Below are positions 40,832 through 50,030 of a DNA stretch of 64,000 nucleotides, in pieces. The notes under the pieces are model-generated. The model searched no databases and was not told where the DNA came from. It was given only the letters and a program-made list of their open reading frames with translations. A program made the translations under genes and the position numbers. This DNA comes from an uncultured Sphaerochaeta sp. (GTDB lineage Bacteria > Spirochaetota > Spirochaetia > Sphaerochaetales > Sphaerochaetaceae). The number at the start of each line of letters is the position of its first letter. Positions within the stretch are counted from its first letter, which is position 1. The stretch spans positions 682,001-746,000 of the forward strand of contig NZ_OY762555.1 in assembly GCF_963666015.1 (NCBI RefSeq). Reading direction: 5' to 3'.

Positions 40832-41179
40832 TTATACCTTTCCGAGGATCATCAAACTGGTGATGAACCCAAAGACAACCAGACCTTCAGCAAGAGCGAT
40901 GAAGATCAAGGCCTGGCTTGCAATCTCAGGACGCTCACTGATGGCACCCATGGCGGCACTACCAACCTTGCCAATAGCCGAACCTGCAGCTAAAGCCCCT
41001 AATCCAAATGCCAGTGCAGCACTGAAACAGACCAAGGCGAGGTTGTAGTCTCCACGACTGGCTGACTCTGTAGTTGCCGCATAGGCACTGGGTGCGAAGA
41101 TGAAGCCGCTGGCAAGCAACAAGAGCGCTGTTGCCACAAAGGTCATCGAAACTTTTCTTCTGAATGCGATGTTGGTCAT
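40832..41179 (-). CDS. ntpK: V-type ATPase subunit K (rotor ring)
   Basis: A 115-residue protein that seems to have only one proteolipid hairpin: a leader-like helix (about 10-35, ending SAYA), then ALVCFSAALAFGLGALAAGSAIGKVGSAAMGAI and ASQALIFIALAEGLVVFGFITSLMIL, whose Glu is the ion-binding residue. The first helix looks like a signal sequence (AYA-AT). Many V-type K subunits are double hairpins of about 155 residues; this is the short single-hairpin kind. Whether it carries protons or sodium cannot be judged securely. Confidence 0.92.
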   Translation of the reverse strand: MTNIAFRRKVSMTFVATALLLLASGFIFAPSAYAATTESASRGDYNLALVCFSAALAFGLGALAAGSAIGKVGSAAMGAISERPEIASQALIFIALAEGLVVFGFITSLMILGKV

Positions 41180-41204
41180 ACTTTGACCCTCCTAAAAAAA
41201 TTCA

Positions 41205-43199
41205 CTATCTCTGTTCGGATGGGGCGCTCTTCAACCCAACTGGCTGATAGGCAACACCCTTTCCGGTAAAATACCGAGAGAAAAACTCGTAATAATTCAA
41301 CCTCAAGGACTGTATACCTGAACTCAATCCCTCCAGGACAATCACCAGGATGTTTCCAAGGATGAATATCATTACCCCACCAAACCCATCAGCCAAGGAA
41401 GAGAGTTCCTTGAAGGACTGCATAAGTGCCGCATGGGCAATACCAAGGCCTGCCACACGCATGAAAGAGAGTGTGTTGGAAAGATATCCGGTAAAAATCT
41501 CCAGGATATCCACGAACCATTCCATGACGGCGTCCATGGTCACGGCACCAAGATCATGGCGTTGGCCTCCTTGCTTAACTGATAGATAGTACGCAAGAAA
41601 ACCCCTAATCAACAGTAAGATGAGCAATATGGTAATGACAGGGGCTATCCAAGGATCTGAGGGGAAACTGCTATAATCGCTCTCCACGAAGGCAAATCCC
41701 ATATAGAGCCCTATAGCGAAAAGGATGCCACCAAGCAACCCATTCTTGTCCAACGTAAGCTGTAAATATGATTTTTTCCTGAAAAGATTTATCCAATTCA
41801 ACACCAAGCCGGTATAGATGATGATAATACCGAACTTGACAGTCAGCCCAAGAATCCCATACACATCCGTGATAAGCGAACCATCACCGGCATGTCCTGC
41901 TACCACTGCCTCATAGTTAAACCAAAGTGCAGGCAGGAGTTCTAGGCCAAAATAACTCCCGAATAGCGCACCAAAGATCATGGCCGACAGGCCCAGATAA
42001 ATCAGAAGTTCAGTCAAGTTCCGGCTGATCATCCCATCCTTCTTCAATGGGTTCTTTTTATAACCATACTTCCCAAGCAAGCCAACGAGCATAAGTACCA
42101 ATCCTTGGCCTACGTCGGCAAACATGAGTCCAAACATACAAAGATAGGCAACCATGACAAAGATGGTAGGGTTGACCGTTCCATACTCAGGGGTACTGTA
42201 GTTATTGACCATCCTCTGAAATGGGGCAAGCATCTTGGGACTGGAAACAGCAACCGGTACCTCGCCCCGGGGAACCTGACGAGCCTCGGTCCACTCGACG
42301 ACACACTGTCCATCGCTTGCTTGGCTAATCGCCTGCTCTACCACCTCTGCCTGGTCAGAGGGCACCCAGCCGGAGAAAAGTGTTGTATTGCGGGTATAGG
42401 CAAAATAAGAGCGAATCTGGTCACTGAGCTCATTCAATCGAAGATTAGCCCAGATGGCAAACAACTGGGTTTGCTGACTAGCTACCATTGCATCAACTTC
42501 TTTCTCGATTTGCTCACGATCAGAGAGCGCTGCCTGATGTTCCTTCTTAAGTTGTTCCTTGATCATGGAAACTGCTTGTTGTTGCAGCTGGACATCACTC
42601 GATTCCATCCAACCGAATTTTTCCAGGAGTGGATCGACCTGTCCTACATCACGACGGAGTGTCAGACTGATTAAAAGGTCGGTATTCGCAACACTCTCCA
42701 GTAATCCTCCAAAGGAAGCAATCTTATCCTTGAGGTCCTCACTTCTGCCTTTTGTGACCTGCCCTACCCTGAGGTCAAGGTATTCTCCCTTGTCCTCCTT
42801 GATATAGCGCTGCATCTCCTCCAGGCCCATCACCATCTGGTTACTCTCCTTCTGTTTCTCTTTCAAGGAGAGCAAATTTGCAGTCAGGTCATCCAGCGTT
42901 TTGCTGAATGCTTCCAATTGTGGTCTTTCCAGATTTTGTACATTCAGAACATCACTGGTAGGTACTGCAAGATGTCCTTGCCTGAGCAAGGCTTCCACCC
43001 TATGACGCATATCCTGAAGGGTTGAGCGGCTGACGGAACTCTGGCGGAAAGAGAGTTTTTCCATCTGCCCAGAATCTAGCTTATTGATGTAGACAAAGTC
43101 CAAAACACCAAGAGCGAGCAGGGATTTGACGACCGCATCACTGGTCTGCTCCAATACCACTGCAGTAAGCAGTTTCATCGGTCGTGTAAACAAGTTCAT
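41205..43199 (-). CDS. ntpI: V-type ATPase subunit I (stator/channel)
   Basis: A 664-residue subunit homologous to eukaryotic subunit a. The N-terminal half is soluble with coiled coils (about 60-130 and 210-250). The C-terminal half (about 330-640) has seven to eight membrane segments with FGLMFADVGQGLVLMLVGLL and the conserved SNTLSFMRVAGLGIAHAALMQSF, whose Arg faces the rotor Glu. It overlaps the C gene by four bases (ATGA). Confidence 0.95.
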   Translation of the reverse strand: MNLFTRPMKLLTAVVLEQTSDAVVKSLLALGVLDFVYINKLDSGQMEKLSFRQSSVSRSTLQDMRHRVEALLRQGHLAVPTSDVLNVQNLERPQLEAFSKTLDDLTANLLSLKEKQKESNQMVMGLEEMQRYIKEDKGEYLDLRVGQVTKGRSEDLKDKIASFGGLLESVANTDLLISLTLRRDVGQVDPLLEKFGWMESSDVQLQQQAVSMIKEQLKKEHQAALSDREQIEKEVDAMVASQQTQLFAIWANLRLNELSDQIRSYFAYTRNTTLFSGWVPSDQAEVVEQAISQASDGQCVVEWTEARQVPRGEVPVAVSSPKMLAPFQRMVNNYSTPEYGTVNPTIFVMVAYLCMFGLMFADVGQGLVLMLVGLLGKYGYKKNPLKKDGMISRNLTELLIYLGLSAMIFGALFGSYFGLELLPALWFNYEAVVAGHAGDGSLITDVYGILGLTVKFGIIIIYTGLVLNWINLFRKKSYLQLTLDKNGLLGGILFAIGLYMGFAFVESDYSSFPSDPWIAPVITILLILLLIRGFLAYYLSVKQGGQRHDLGAVTMDAVMEWFVDILEIFTGYLSNTLSFMRVAGLGIAHAALMQSFKELSSLADGFGGVMIFILGNILVIVLEGLSSGIQSLRLNYYEFFSRYFTGKGVAYQPVGLKSAPSEQR

Positions 43200-44281
43200 A
43201 CCAATACCCCCCTGATATACGCTTCTTCATATCCGTAATACTTCCCATTGAGAATAGCCTTCACCATGCTCGTCTCTTCCTTGAAGAGGAAGAAATAGGA
43301 CAAGGAAAGTCCGATGGTAAAAGGGTCCTGGGAGAGCATACGCTGGTAAATGGCTTTTCTTCGTTCTGCCAAATAACCTTCAATTTTCAAGGTCTCAAGC
43401 ACACTCGCCTCATCACCTTGCACGCTGAGAGAATGCTGTTGCTCCTCAAGCCCTGGATAATAGCGGTTGATGATTGCATGAGGATTACGCTCAGAAGAAT
43501 TCTGCCTCAAATACGCCTCACTCTCCTTACTTGAAACAACCTTTCCCCAAGGAAGTAAAAGTTTTTTTACTGCATCGGCATCCATATGGTGGTACCATCC
43601 GTAGCGTACCAACATCATGAGATTACGCAGATCAATTTCCAGGAGAATCATGGAAGTTGCCACTTCTTCATCTGCTTTCTTGAGCATTTTCACACACTCC
43701 ATCAGATGTACATACCACATTCTGTCCAGCTCTGTCTCAAGGGAAAACAATCCTGCTTGCTGGAGGTCTTGCTCACTGAATGCAGTAACGGTGACATGAT
43801 AAGGGCTATCCTTCAGTGCAATCCCGACTGATTCCCAGCTGGTTGCATTGATCAAGGCTGTCCAGTCGATGGGAGAGAGAATGGTGTCCTTGAAGAGGTA
43901 CTCACTGCGATGGCGAATTGGTCGTTGCCTCATGATGCTACTGTACCAGAGCCGGAGTGTGTTCTTCAGGTTGTCTATCTCGATTTTTCCAAGAAGATGG
44001 TTTATCAGGTCGGCACTACTGCCCTCAAGATACCCTGCAACCTCCTTGTACATGGAAATCTCCATCCCAAGAAGCACCAGCTCCATCTGTTGAAGGTCTC
44101 CGGTTCGGTCGTATGCTTCAGCTACCGCGTGGTATTTGGAGTCACGAAGGACCCCCACTGCCTCTACCAGAGAAGAAGCGTGCAAAAGATTTTCAATAAC
44201 CCTGCTTTCTCGCATCAAACCAATCTTAGCCCGAAGTTTGGCATTGATGAACCCATACAAAGATACTCGATCACTGCTCAT
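43196..44281 (-). CDS. ntpC: V-type ATPase subunit C
   Basis: A 361-residue helical protein that joins the rotor ring to the central stalk (AtpC/NtpC, subunit d-like). Family features are YGFINAKLRAKIGLMRESRVIENLL at the N-terminus, ADLINHLLGKIEIDNLKNTLRLWYSSIM in the middle and FTIGLSLSYFFLFKEETSMVKAILNGKYYGY at the C-terminus. Its start overlaps the upstream G-like gene and its stop overlaps subunit I. Confidence 0.92.
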   Translation of the reverse strand: MSSDRVSLYGFINAKLRAKIGLMRESRVIENLLHASSLVEAVGVLRDSKYHAVAEAYDRTGDLQQMELVLLGMEISMYKEVAGYLEGSSADLINHLLGKIEIDNLKNTLRLWYSSIMRQRPIRHRSEYLFKDTILSPIDWTALINATSWESVGIALKDSPYHVTVTAFSEQDLQQAGLFSLETELDRMWYVHLMECVKMLKKADEEVATSMILLEIDLRNLMMLVRYGWYHHMDADAVKKLLLPWGKVVSSKESEAYLRQNSSERNPHAIINRYYPGLEEQQHSLSVQGDEASVLETLKIEGYLAERRKAIYQRMLSQDPFTIGLSLSYFFLFKEETSMVKAILNGKYYGYEEAYIRGVLV

Positions 44282-44607
44282 TTGTTTTCCAGAAAAGCGT
44301 CAAAATCAGTTTTGCAGATTTGCTCCACGATTGAATGTGCAATAGTTTCAAGGGTATCCCCTGAAAGGTTGCTCGATACATTCAAACTCTCTTCATACTC
44401 CTCAACTTCGTTCCTAGCCTCTGTTTCAGCCTGTTCTAATTGTGTACGAAGACGATCACGTTCTTCTTTCACAGAGGAACGCAGGAGTTCATTTGCAACT
44501 CTTTGGGCGTCGGAAATAGCATCTCTAGCTGTATGTTCGGCGTCTCGTATGACTTGTTGTGCTCTATCTTCAACAGATAATACATCGTTGATTATATCGC
44601 TACGCAC
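44278..44607 (-). CDS. ntpG: V-type ATPase subunit G/H-like (peripheral stalk)
   Basis: A 109-residue, highly charged and probably entirely coiled-coil protein (IINDVLSVEDRAQQVIRDAEHTARDAISDAQRVANELL at about 5-43). It is the first gene of the V-ATPase operon, where a G/H-type stalk partner of subunit E is usual. The start is GTG at 44607 with an AGGA upstream. Low-complexity helical sequence makes family matching difficult, so the call leans on position. Confidence 0.8.
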   Translation of the reverse strand: MRSDIINDVLSVEDRAQQVIRDAEHTARDAISDAQRVANELLRSSVKEERDRLRTQLEQAETEARNEVEEYEESLNVSSNLSGDTLETIAHSIVEQICKTDFDAFLENK

Positions 44608-44642
44608 GGCTTCACTTCCTATATTAGTTATGCAGATCTGGT

Positions 44643-44674
44643 TTTATACTCTACCTTTTGGATAAACGTGTCAA
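44643..44674 (-). promoter_or_regulatory. Candidate promoter of the V-ATPase operon
   Basis: On the minus strand TTGACA (44674-44669) is followed by AGTATA or TATAAA (-10 candidates around 44650-44643) at 18 or 20 bp. It lies about 35 bp upstream of the GTG start of the first ATPase gene and behind the usher gene stop. Confidence 0.4.
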
Positions 44675-44680
44675 GCAAAC

Positions 44681-47600
44681 CTAGGGAGCAGCAGTGACAA
44701 CCTGCTGTGCAGTTGGGTCGGTTGCGTCAAAATCGACCATGGAATCGAATATATCCTCATCGAAGGCATAATCATCTTCACTCACGAAGCCATCCGGTTG
44801 GAAGGATTCAAACCCAAAATCACTCTCATCAAATGGCGGGAAGATAATAGTCCAGAATGTCTCCTCATCCATGCGATCTGTCACTTCAAGGGTAACTTGC
44901 GCGTCATACCCGGTAGCAAGTTCAGCGCCGAAAACATCCGTTTCCTCTTCGACCTGTACTCCACTGAATGCATCTTCTACAATAATCCGCTGCTCAAAGG
45001 CAGGGTCAGAAACCCAGAAATCCTCAAGCAACAAGACTCTCTCCAAACCCAACTCCTCAGTAGAGATCTCAGGAACGACAAACCTTACTGCATACCACAG
45101 ATCATCCACCTGAAGATCAAAGAGATATGTACCGCTGGCAACTTCACTAAGGATGTAACGTCCTTCCTGGTCGGTAAAAAGGTAGAGAGATTCATTTCGA
45201 ATAAGTTCCTCTTCTCCTACAGCATTCAATATCACTTCATACACGGGAGATGAATACTGGATGTAGGGGAAACCATCGGCCATATAGAGAACTCCACTGA
45301 CAGTAAAGGACGGTTCAACATCAAGTCTTGCAACAAAAGACTGCCTGCTTCGTGGACTTAATTCATATACGAATGAGGTACCGGTTGAATATTCACTTAT
45401 CCCACTGCTGAATACCACGATACTATTCTTTGCATTGGGAGTAACTGAGTTGTACAACGCGCTTCCCAGTGGTCTGGTCAAGGCAGAGGGCGAACTATCC
45501 AAACTTCGTGCAATTGAGATGTCTGAATCTTTCAGGTCCCCGACCGGTTTGACCAACAAGAAGGACTCCCCGACAGCCTTGCCGATCCCGAATGCTCCAT
45601 CAGCATACGCAAGGGCAGTGCTTGCCGTGAAAGTAGTGGTCATATCCTGATAAGAATTGTTGATCTGCTGCCTCAGCGAGAAGTTTGAAAGCTCCCCGCT
45701 ATGAGCCCATGCAGCAATAATGGAGTGGTTCCTTGGATCCGAAAAGCGGAACCCGCTCAAGGAAAGATTGACACTATCATTCCCGGTTGGTCTCAGGCTC
45801 AAGCCCATCGAGGATGAAGCGGTCCCATCAAAAAATGGCGAACCGGAACGAACACTTGTGGAGGTATTGGCACTCAACTTAGGACTGAAGGTATAACTGC
45901 CTGAAATTTGGGCAGAAAGTGTTGGGCTAAGTGGATTAGTACTCGCTCCGTTGGCAGTAATAGAACCACTTAAGGAGAATCCGGAGAAAGGAGAGAACCC
46001 GGTTGCAAAGGAAGTGCTCCAGCCTGGTGCCTGGTTTGCGGTATTATAGAGCAGGTTTCCTGAAAGCGTATAACGGACGTTCTCGGTGAAACTTCCTGAA
46101 TAGGAGAGAGAAAGCGTTGTATTCGTGTTATGGGGACTTCCTGAAACCTTTGCAGGAATGGTATGATTTATTGTTCCACTGATCGTTCCAAACCCACTAC
46201 CCTGGGGCCCGCTGTAACGGTGGCTCAAACTTGCAGAAAAGGACGGAGTAAGCTTTGACGCATCCAAACCAAGGGAGAGTTGCAACTGAGATGTCCCGAC
46301 CATGGTTGCATACACGCCATTGAACATACCGCTGAAAACACCTGGGCTGAAGGCAAGTTCACTGGTGAAGGTGAATACATCCGTCAACCCTGTTTGTTGG
46401 TAGTAGGTCGCAGTGAAAGCATCAAGGTGGTAGGACAAATGTTGGTCATCAAACCAAGGGATGCTGAGAGCAGATGTGGCACTGCTGGATTTCTCTCTAG
46501 GCACGCTAAAGCCAAAGCCGTAGAGGCTGTCGCCCTTGCCAAGCAGACGATAGTCATATCCCATATCGACGTATTCCACTCTCTCATCCTCTGGATGACT
46601 ATCTGGGATGATGGTTATCTTTATCTGGTTGGCTCCCTGGGTGAACACAAAATCCCTCAGCCGATACGAACCAGCCTGGAATGATCGCTTGAACACCTCT
46701 TCCCCATTGATGGTGATTTTTACCTCAGAGGGCTCAACCAGAACGATTCGATACTCAAACTGATTGCCCTTGGCTCTTTCTGTTCCGTAGGCGTAGTTCT
46801 TCTCAAAGGTGAATCCTACATTGGTAGAGGTACCAAGATTCCTATTGCTTAGATTTGTACCCACATGACCAAAACTCAGACGATGGCTCGATTCTACAAA
46901 GTCATAGAAGCCATTCCAAGTCCCAGGATTGAAGTATGGTTGCACGGAAGAGAGAGAGAAATAGACATTGAGACCTATACCCAGAGTCGATATTCTATTG
47001 GAAACAGAGAGAGAGAGCAACTTCTGGTTGATGGCTGAGAAATCAGCATCATAGTCAAGCATCCCATAGAGACTGAGAGAGCTGGCAACTGCAAATTTCG
47101 CCGGATCAAGCACGATTGCCCCACTGATGCCATACTGCTCTCTCCTGTTGATGGAACGAGAAGTGATACTTATTGTCCTCTCAGGCATATCTTCCAAGCT
47201 GAATTGGAGATACACAGCGAACGCTGCTGCGTCGTAGCGAGCCTCAACATTACGATTGCGCAACTCATCAAGGGAGATGTAGGCAAGTCCATCACCAAAG
47301 AGGCGTTGGTTTGCTGCAGCGGTTATATAAGGTCCAACGTACTGCGATAATTCATTGGTGTTCAATAATCTTTGCTCACCAGCAAATTCCACCTCAATAT
47401 CGCCTATAAGCTCATTGTTGACATAAAGTCCAAGATAGTAGAATCCATCATCATACTGAATGACGGCATCTTCTCCTACAATAAAGAAATCTGCAAAGAA
47501 ATCCTCAGTATACTCCTCCTCTTCGAACGATCCACCATAGAAAAGGTCCCACTCTTCCTCCGTCATTACCATTGGCTCGAAAAGGAAGGGAGGCTCAGGT

Positions 47601-48007
47601 ACGACTGGACTTACGGTAGCCTCTCTCGTAAATGAGGGTACAGAGGGGATCTTGATGAATGCAGACCTCCAACCAAAACCAGGAAAATGAGGAAATGAGA
47701 GCAAGTGTCTCGGGGGAGGCAGTTCCCATAGGGGAGTCTCAGTCTCAGGCACAGGTTGGACTTTCTCCTCTTCAACGATCTCTGAAGGAGAACGCTCCTC
47801 TCTCGGTTCCATGTCTTGTTTTTCATATTCTGAAAGAGCGACAACCGGCGATTGCTCAGGGGCGGGAGGCTCTACCCTAATAAGAGAGGGAGGAGTTTCT
47901 GTTATTGGTTGATGGAAACACGTCCAAAGAAATGCAGACAGAAAGAGGGCCACGAGCACAAGCATAATAATCAGTAATACTGCGTGTGCGAACCCTCTTG
48001 CTTTCAT
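44681..48007 (-). CDS. Outer-membrane usher (FimD/PapC-like) with N-terminal membrane anchor and Pro/Glu-rich linker
   Basis: A 1108-residue protein. Residues about 8-30 are hydrophobic (AVLLIIMLVLVALFLSAFLW); about 33-115 form a Pro/Glu-rich linker (PPSLIRVEPPAPEQSP ... PVPETETPLWELPPP) like that of TonB. An usher body follows: an N-terminal domain (about 190-320), a large beta-strand-rich barrel with Ser/Thr/Asn-rich turns (about 330-850), the usher segment ITINGEEVFKRSFQAGSYRLRDF with GANQIKITI at about 440-490, and an Ig-like plug/C-terminal part with SGVLYMADGFPYIQ. An acidic tail ends the protein. Ushers assemble chaperone-delivered pilins at the outer membrane. The anchor and linker are not usual for the family. 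No subunit gene is adjacent. Confidence 0.8.
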   Translation of the reverse strand: MKARGFAHAVLLIIMLVLVALFLSAFLWTCFHQPITETPPSLIRVEPPAPEQSPVVALSEYEKQDMEPREERSPSEIVEEEKVQPVPETETPLWELPPPRHLLSFPHFPGFGWRSAFIKIPSVPSFTREATVSPVVPEPPFLFEPMVMTEEEWDLFYGGSFEEEEYTEDFFADFFIVGEDAVIQYDDGFYYLGLYVNNELIGDIEVEFAGEQRLLNTNELSQYVGPYITAAANQRLFGDGLAYISLDELRNRNVEARYDAAAFAVYLQFSLEDMPERTISITSRSINRREQYGISGAIVLDPAKFAVASSLSLYGMLDYDADFSAINQKLLSLSVSNRISTLGIGLNVYFSLSSVQPYFNPGTWNGFYDFVESSHRLSFGHVGTNLSNRNLGTSTNVGFTFEKNYAYGTERAKGNQFEYRIVLVEPSEVKITINGEEVFKRSFQAGSYRLRDFVFTQGANQIKITIIPDSHPEDERVEYVDMGYDYRLLGKGDSLYGFGFSVPREKSSSATSALSIPWFDDQHLSYHLDAFTATYYQQTGLTDVFTFTSELAFSPGVFSGMFNGVYATMVGTSQLQLSLGLDASKLTPSFSASLSHRYSGPQGSGFGTISGTINHTIPAKVSGSPHNTNTTLSLSYSGSFTENVRYTLSGNLLYNTANQAPGWSTSFATGFSPFSGFSLSGSITANGASTNPLSPTLSAQISGSYTFSPKLSANTSTSVRSGSPFFDGTASSSMGLSLRPTGNDSVNLSLSGFRFSDPRNHSIIAAWAHSGELSNFSLRQQINNSYQDMTTTFTASTALAYADGAFGIGKAVGESFLLVKPVGDLKDSDISIARSLDSSPSALTRPLGSALYNSVTPNAKNSIVVFSSGISEYSTGTSFVYELSPRSRQSFVARLDVEPSFTVSGVLYMADGFPYIQYSSPVYEVILNAVGEEELIRNESLYLFTDQEGRYILSEVASGTYLFDLQVDDLWYAVRFVVPEISTEELGLERVLLLEDFWVSDPAFEQRIIVEDAFSGVQVEEETDVFGAELATGYDAQVTLEVTDRMDEETFWTIIFPPFDESDFGFESFQPDGFVSEDDYAFDEDIFDSMVDFDATDPTAQQVVTAAP

Positions 48008-48046
48008 GCGGAAAACCTTTTTGGAATGAGGAGTAAAAAACTCCTC

Positions 48047-48811
48047 TTAATTCGAGTATTTGATCGTGGCTTGGTAGGTAACTCCAGGATCACGAGAGAG
48101 ACCTTCAGGCCAAGGTATTTTCTTCGTCACCGATTTCTTGGCTAGAATATTCATGCCATCGATACCTTCCAGTGCTTCCGCTCCTTGCAATACAACAGCA
48201 TTACCTTTGCTGTCCTTGACTTCCAACACTGATGAAATCAACAACTGGTGGACTGTACCAAGATTGGCGAGGGTCACTGCCAATGCAGGAGACCCATCCT
48301 CAAGACTTGAGGGGGTTACTGCTCTCACCCCTACATTCTCAACAACTCTAGAAGGTAATACATACAAGCTTGTTGTGTAGATGTAGAGAAAGTTGAACAT
48401 CCCTTTGTCAGAGCTATTTTTTCCCTGGGAATACGGTATCTGCTCCGCTTTCAAGCGGAAGGAGAGCTCATTGGTTACAGTCCTCGGGCCCCGGTATTGT
48501 ACACGTACCACCCAACTACTCTGAGGAGGGACTACCAATTTATTCGGAACAATAGAGAAATACGCATCTGCAGGTTTGTTTATCTCATTACCTTGTGCAT
48601 CCTGGTCACGAATAAGAGCAGATAGACTGATTGCAATCGAGTCGTTGCTATCGTTCACGATGGTATAGGTCTTGGTGCTCTCAGCTCCCGTTGGTTGGAA
48701 CGATTGTTCGAGCGGGGAAAACTGATAAGCAAACACTGATGAAAGCAACAAGCAAGAAAACAGGAGAAAAACTATCGTTCGTTTTACTCTCTTATTCATA
48801 AATTGGTTCAT
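48047..48811 (-). CDS. Periplasmic fimbrial chaperone (PapD-like, archaic type)
   Basis: A 254-residue protein with a signal peptide (about 1-28, ending SVFAYQ). The mature start YQFSPLEQSFQPTGAESTKTYTIVNDS and SIVPNKLVVPPQSSWVVRVQYRG match the first Ig-like domain of chaperones of the Csu/spore-coat-U (archaic) class, including the G1 strand region. The second domain follows (about 150-250). Such proteins fold pilus subunits by donor-strand complementation and pass them to the usher. The usher gene starts 39 bp downstream, so both are one operon. Confidence 0.85.
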   Translation of the reverse strand: MNQFMNKRVKRTIVFLLFSCLLLSSVFAYQFSPLEQSFQPTGAESTKTYTIVNDSNDSIAISLSALIRDQDAQGNEINKPADAYFSIVPNKLVVPPQSSWVVRVQYRGPRTVTNELSFRLKAEQIPYSQGKNSSDKGMFNFLYIYTTSLYVLPSRVVENVGVRAVTPSSLEDGSPALAVTLANLGTVHQLLISSVLEVKDSKGNAVVLQGAEALEGIDGMNILAKKSVTKKIPWPEGLSRDPGVTYQATIKYSN

Positions 48812-48892
48812 ATTTCACTCTCTTATCATAACATTGAATGAATTCTCTGTTAGTGTACGCTATCAAAACTAATTCATCAAGTCATCATGTTA

Positions 48893-49462
48893 TTATCGTG
48901 ATATAGCCATCCGTTTTAGTGCAGAATCAAAGGTTCCCTTGAGCATCGGAATAAACTGTAGCACAATTTCATCAATTTCCCCTGGTAGTCCCGCTTGTAC
49001 CCAATCGAGCAATGACCCGACAAAAGCATGCTTGTAGAAATCAATAAGAAATGCAAGGTCTTCCTCACTGGCTCCAAACTCCTTGGCGCGTTCAGAGAGA
49101 GTGCCATGGAGTAATTTTGCCATCTCGCGACAGAGATAGCGATCAAGCAACTCCCTACCAAGACTGTGGTAGATGTTCATGATCATCATCTTGTTTTCCA
49201 TCAAATAGGAGCACATGCTCCTTACAGCTGACTGCCCATCATCCCTTGTATGAATACTTGGATAAAGACGGGCAAACTCTTGCCCTTCATTGATAAACAT
49301 CCAATCAAGCAAATCGTAGATATCTCTGAAGTGGTAATAAAATGTCTGGCGGTTCACACCACAACGATTCACAATTTCCTTCACGGTTATCTTGTTCAAG
49401 GTATGATCAGCCATCAATTGCTTTAAGGATTGGGCCAGTGCCAACTTTGTCATCTGCGCCAT
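48893..49462 (-). CDS. TetR/AcrR-family transcriptional regulator
   Basis: A 189-residue regulator. The helix-turn-helix is KITVKEIVNRCGVNRQTFYYHFRDIYDLLDWMF at about 24-56, and the C-terminal domain resembles TetR proteins of the DhaS kind (SLLDWVQAGLP ... PMLKGTFDSALKRM). The ATG at 49462 has GGAG at good spacing. It lies on the same strand 81 bp upstream of the chaperone gene and may control the chaperone-usher operon or itself; an effector cannot be predicted. Confidence 0.9.
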   Translation of the reverse strand: MAQMTKLALAQSLKQLMADHTLNKITVKEIVNRCGVNRQTFYYHFRDIYDLLDWMFINEGQEFARLYPSIHTRDDGQSAVRSMCSYLMENKMMIMNIYHSLGRELLDRYLCREMAKLLHGTLSERAKEFGASEEDLAFLIDFYKHAFVGSLLDWVQAGLPGEIDEIVLQFIPMLKGTFDSALKRMAISR

Positions 49463-49580
49463 GGGTACTCCTTTCCTGCCTCTTCGCGTATAATATTGCA
49501 CACAATTACGACGAAGTCTTAATAAATATTATCAATCATCCTACAGCAAAAATCTTTCTTTGACTACTAGCAATGTTTTA

Positions 49581-49609
49581 TTGACACAAGAAACCTTTCA
49601 TGGTAATGT
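49581..49609 (+). promoter_or_regulatory. Promoter of tRNA-Pro
   Basis: TTGACA (49581-49586), a 17-bp spacer and TAATGT (49604-49609). This is a near-consensus sigma-70 promoter starting about 20 bp upstream of the mature tRNA. Confidence 0.8.
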
Positions 49610-49637
49610 TCCTTCCTGTCGGGTAACCGATACTGTT

Positions 49638-49711
49638 CGGGCTGTAGCGCAGGGGTTTAGCGTACATGTCTGGGGGACATGGGGTCGGCGGTTCAAATCC
49701 GCCCAGCCCGA
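49638..49711 (+). tRNA. tRNA-Pro (anticodon GGG)
   Basis: The 74-nt cloverleaf has acceptor arms CGGGCTG and CAGCCCG, a D-arm with AGCGCAGGGGTTTAGCGT, an anticodon stem CATGT/ACATG around the loop CTGGGGG, and a T-arm GGCGG-TTCAAAT-CCGCC. The anticodon is GGG. The CCA end is not encoded. It reads proline codons CCC and CCU. Confidence 0.97.
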
Positions 49712-49722
49712 TATAATTAATT

Positions 49723-49758
49723 ATCCTGTAAGTATTTATTTCTTGCAGGATTTTTTTT
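49723..49758 (+). terminator. Terminator after tRNA-Pro
   Basis: ATCCTGTAAG pairs with CTTGCAGGAT (one G-U) and is followed by eight T residues. Confidence 0.85.
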
Positions 49759-50030
49759 GGACACAATAATTGAATTCTCTGGAGCCGAGAAAGAGAGCGA
49801 GAGCTTCTCCCAGATTCTTTCTTCAAGTGGAATATCCGCAAATAGCTGAAAAGAAACAGAAAAAACCAGAAGATCAGTGTCAGGGGCCCCTCCCTGATTA
49901 TCCAGGAATCTAGCAATCAGTTATCGATGAGGGAATAAGGTGAATGAACAATGAGCAATCTCAGTCATCACCGAAGCATGGCTGACTTGAAAGTATTGAC
50001 CTCTTGGTTATACCGCTCTAGTATACCGCC

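Larger units (their letters stand above)
49463..50030. other. Intergenic region carrying tRNA-Pro
   Basis: The only gene seen between the TetR and YjbQ genes is tRNA-Pro(GGG) with its promoter and terminator. From 49760 to 50030 I see nothing but a probable promoter for yjbQ. Confidence 0.6.

Noticed and set aside
49578..49916. A 112-codon minus-strand open frame with GGFEPPTP
   Set aside because: It is the antisense reading of tRNA-Pro, a well-known false protein; there is no ribosome site.
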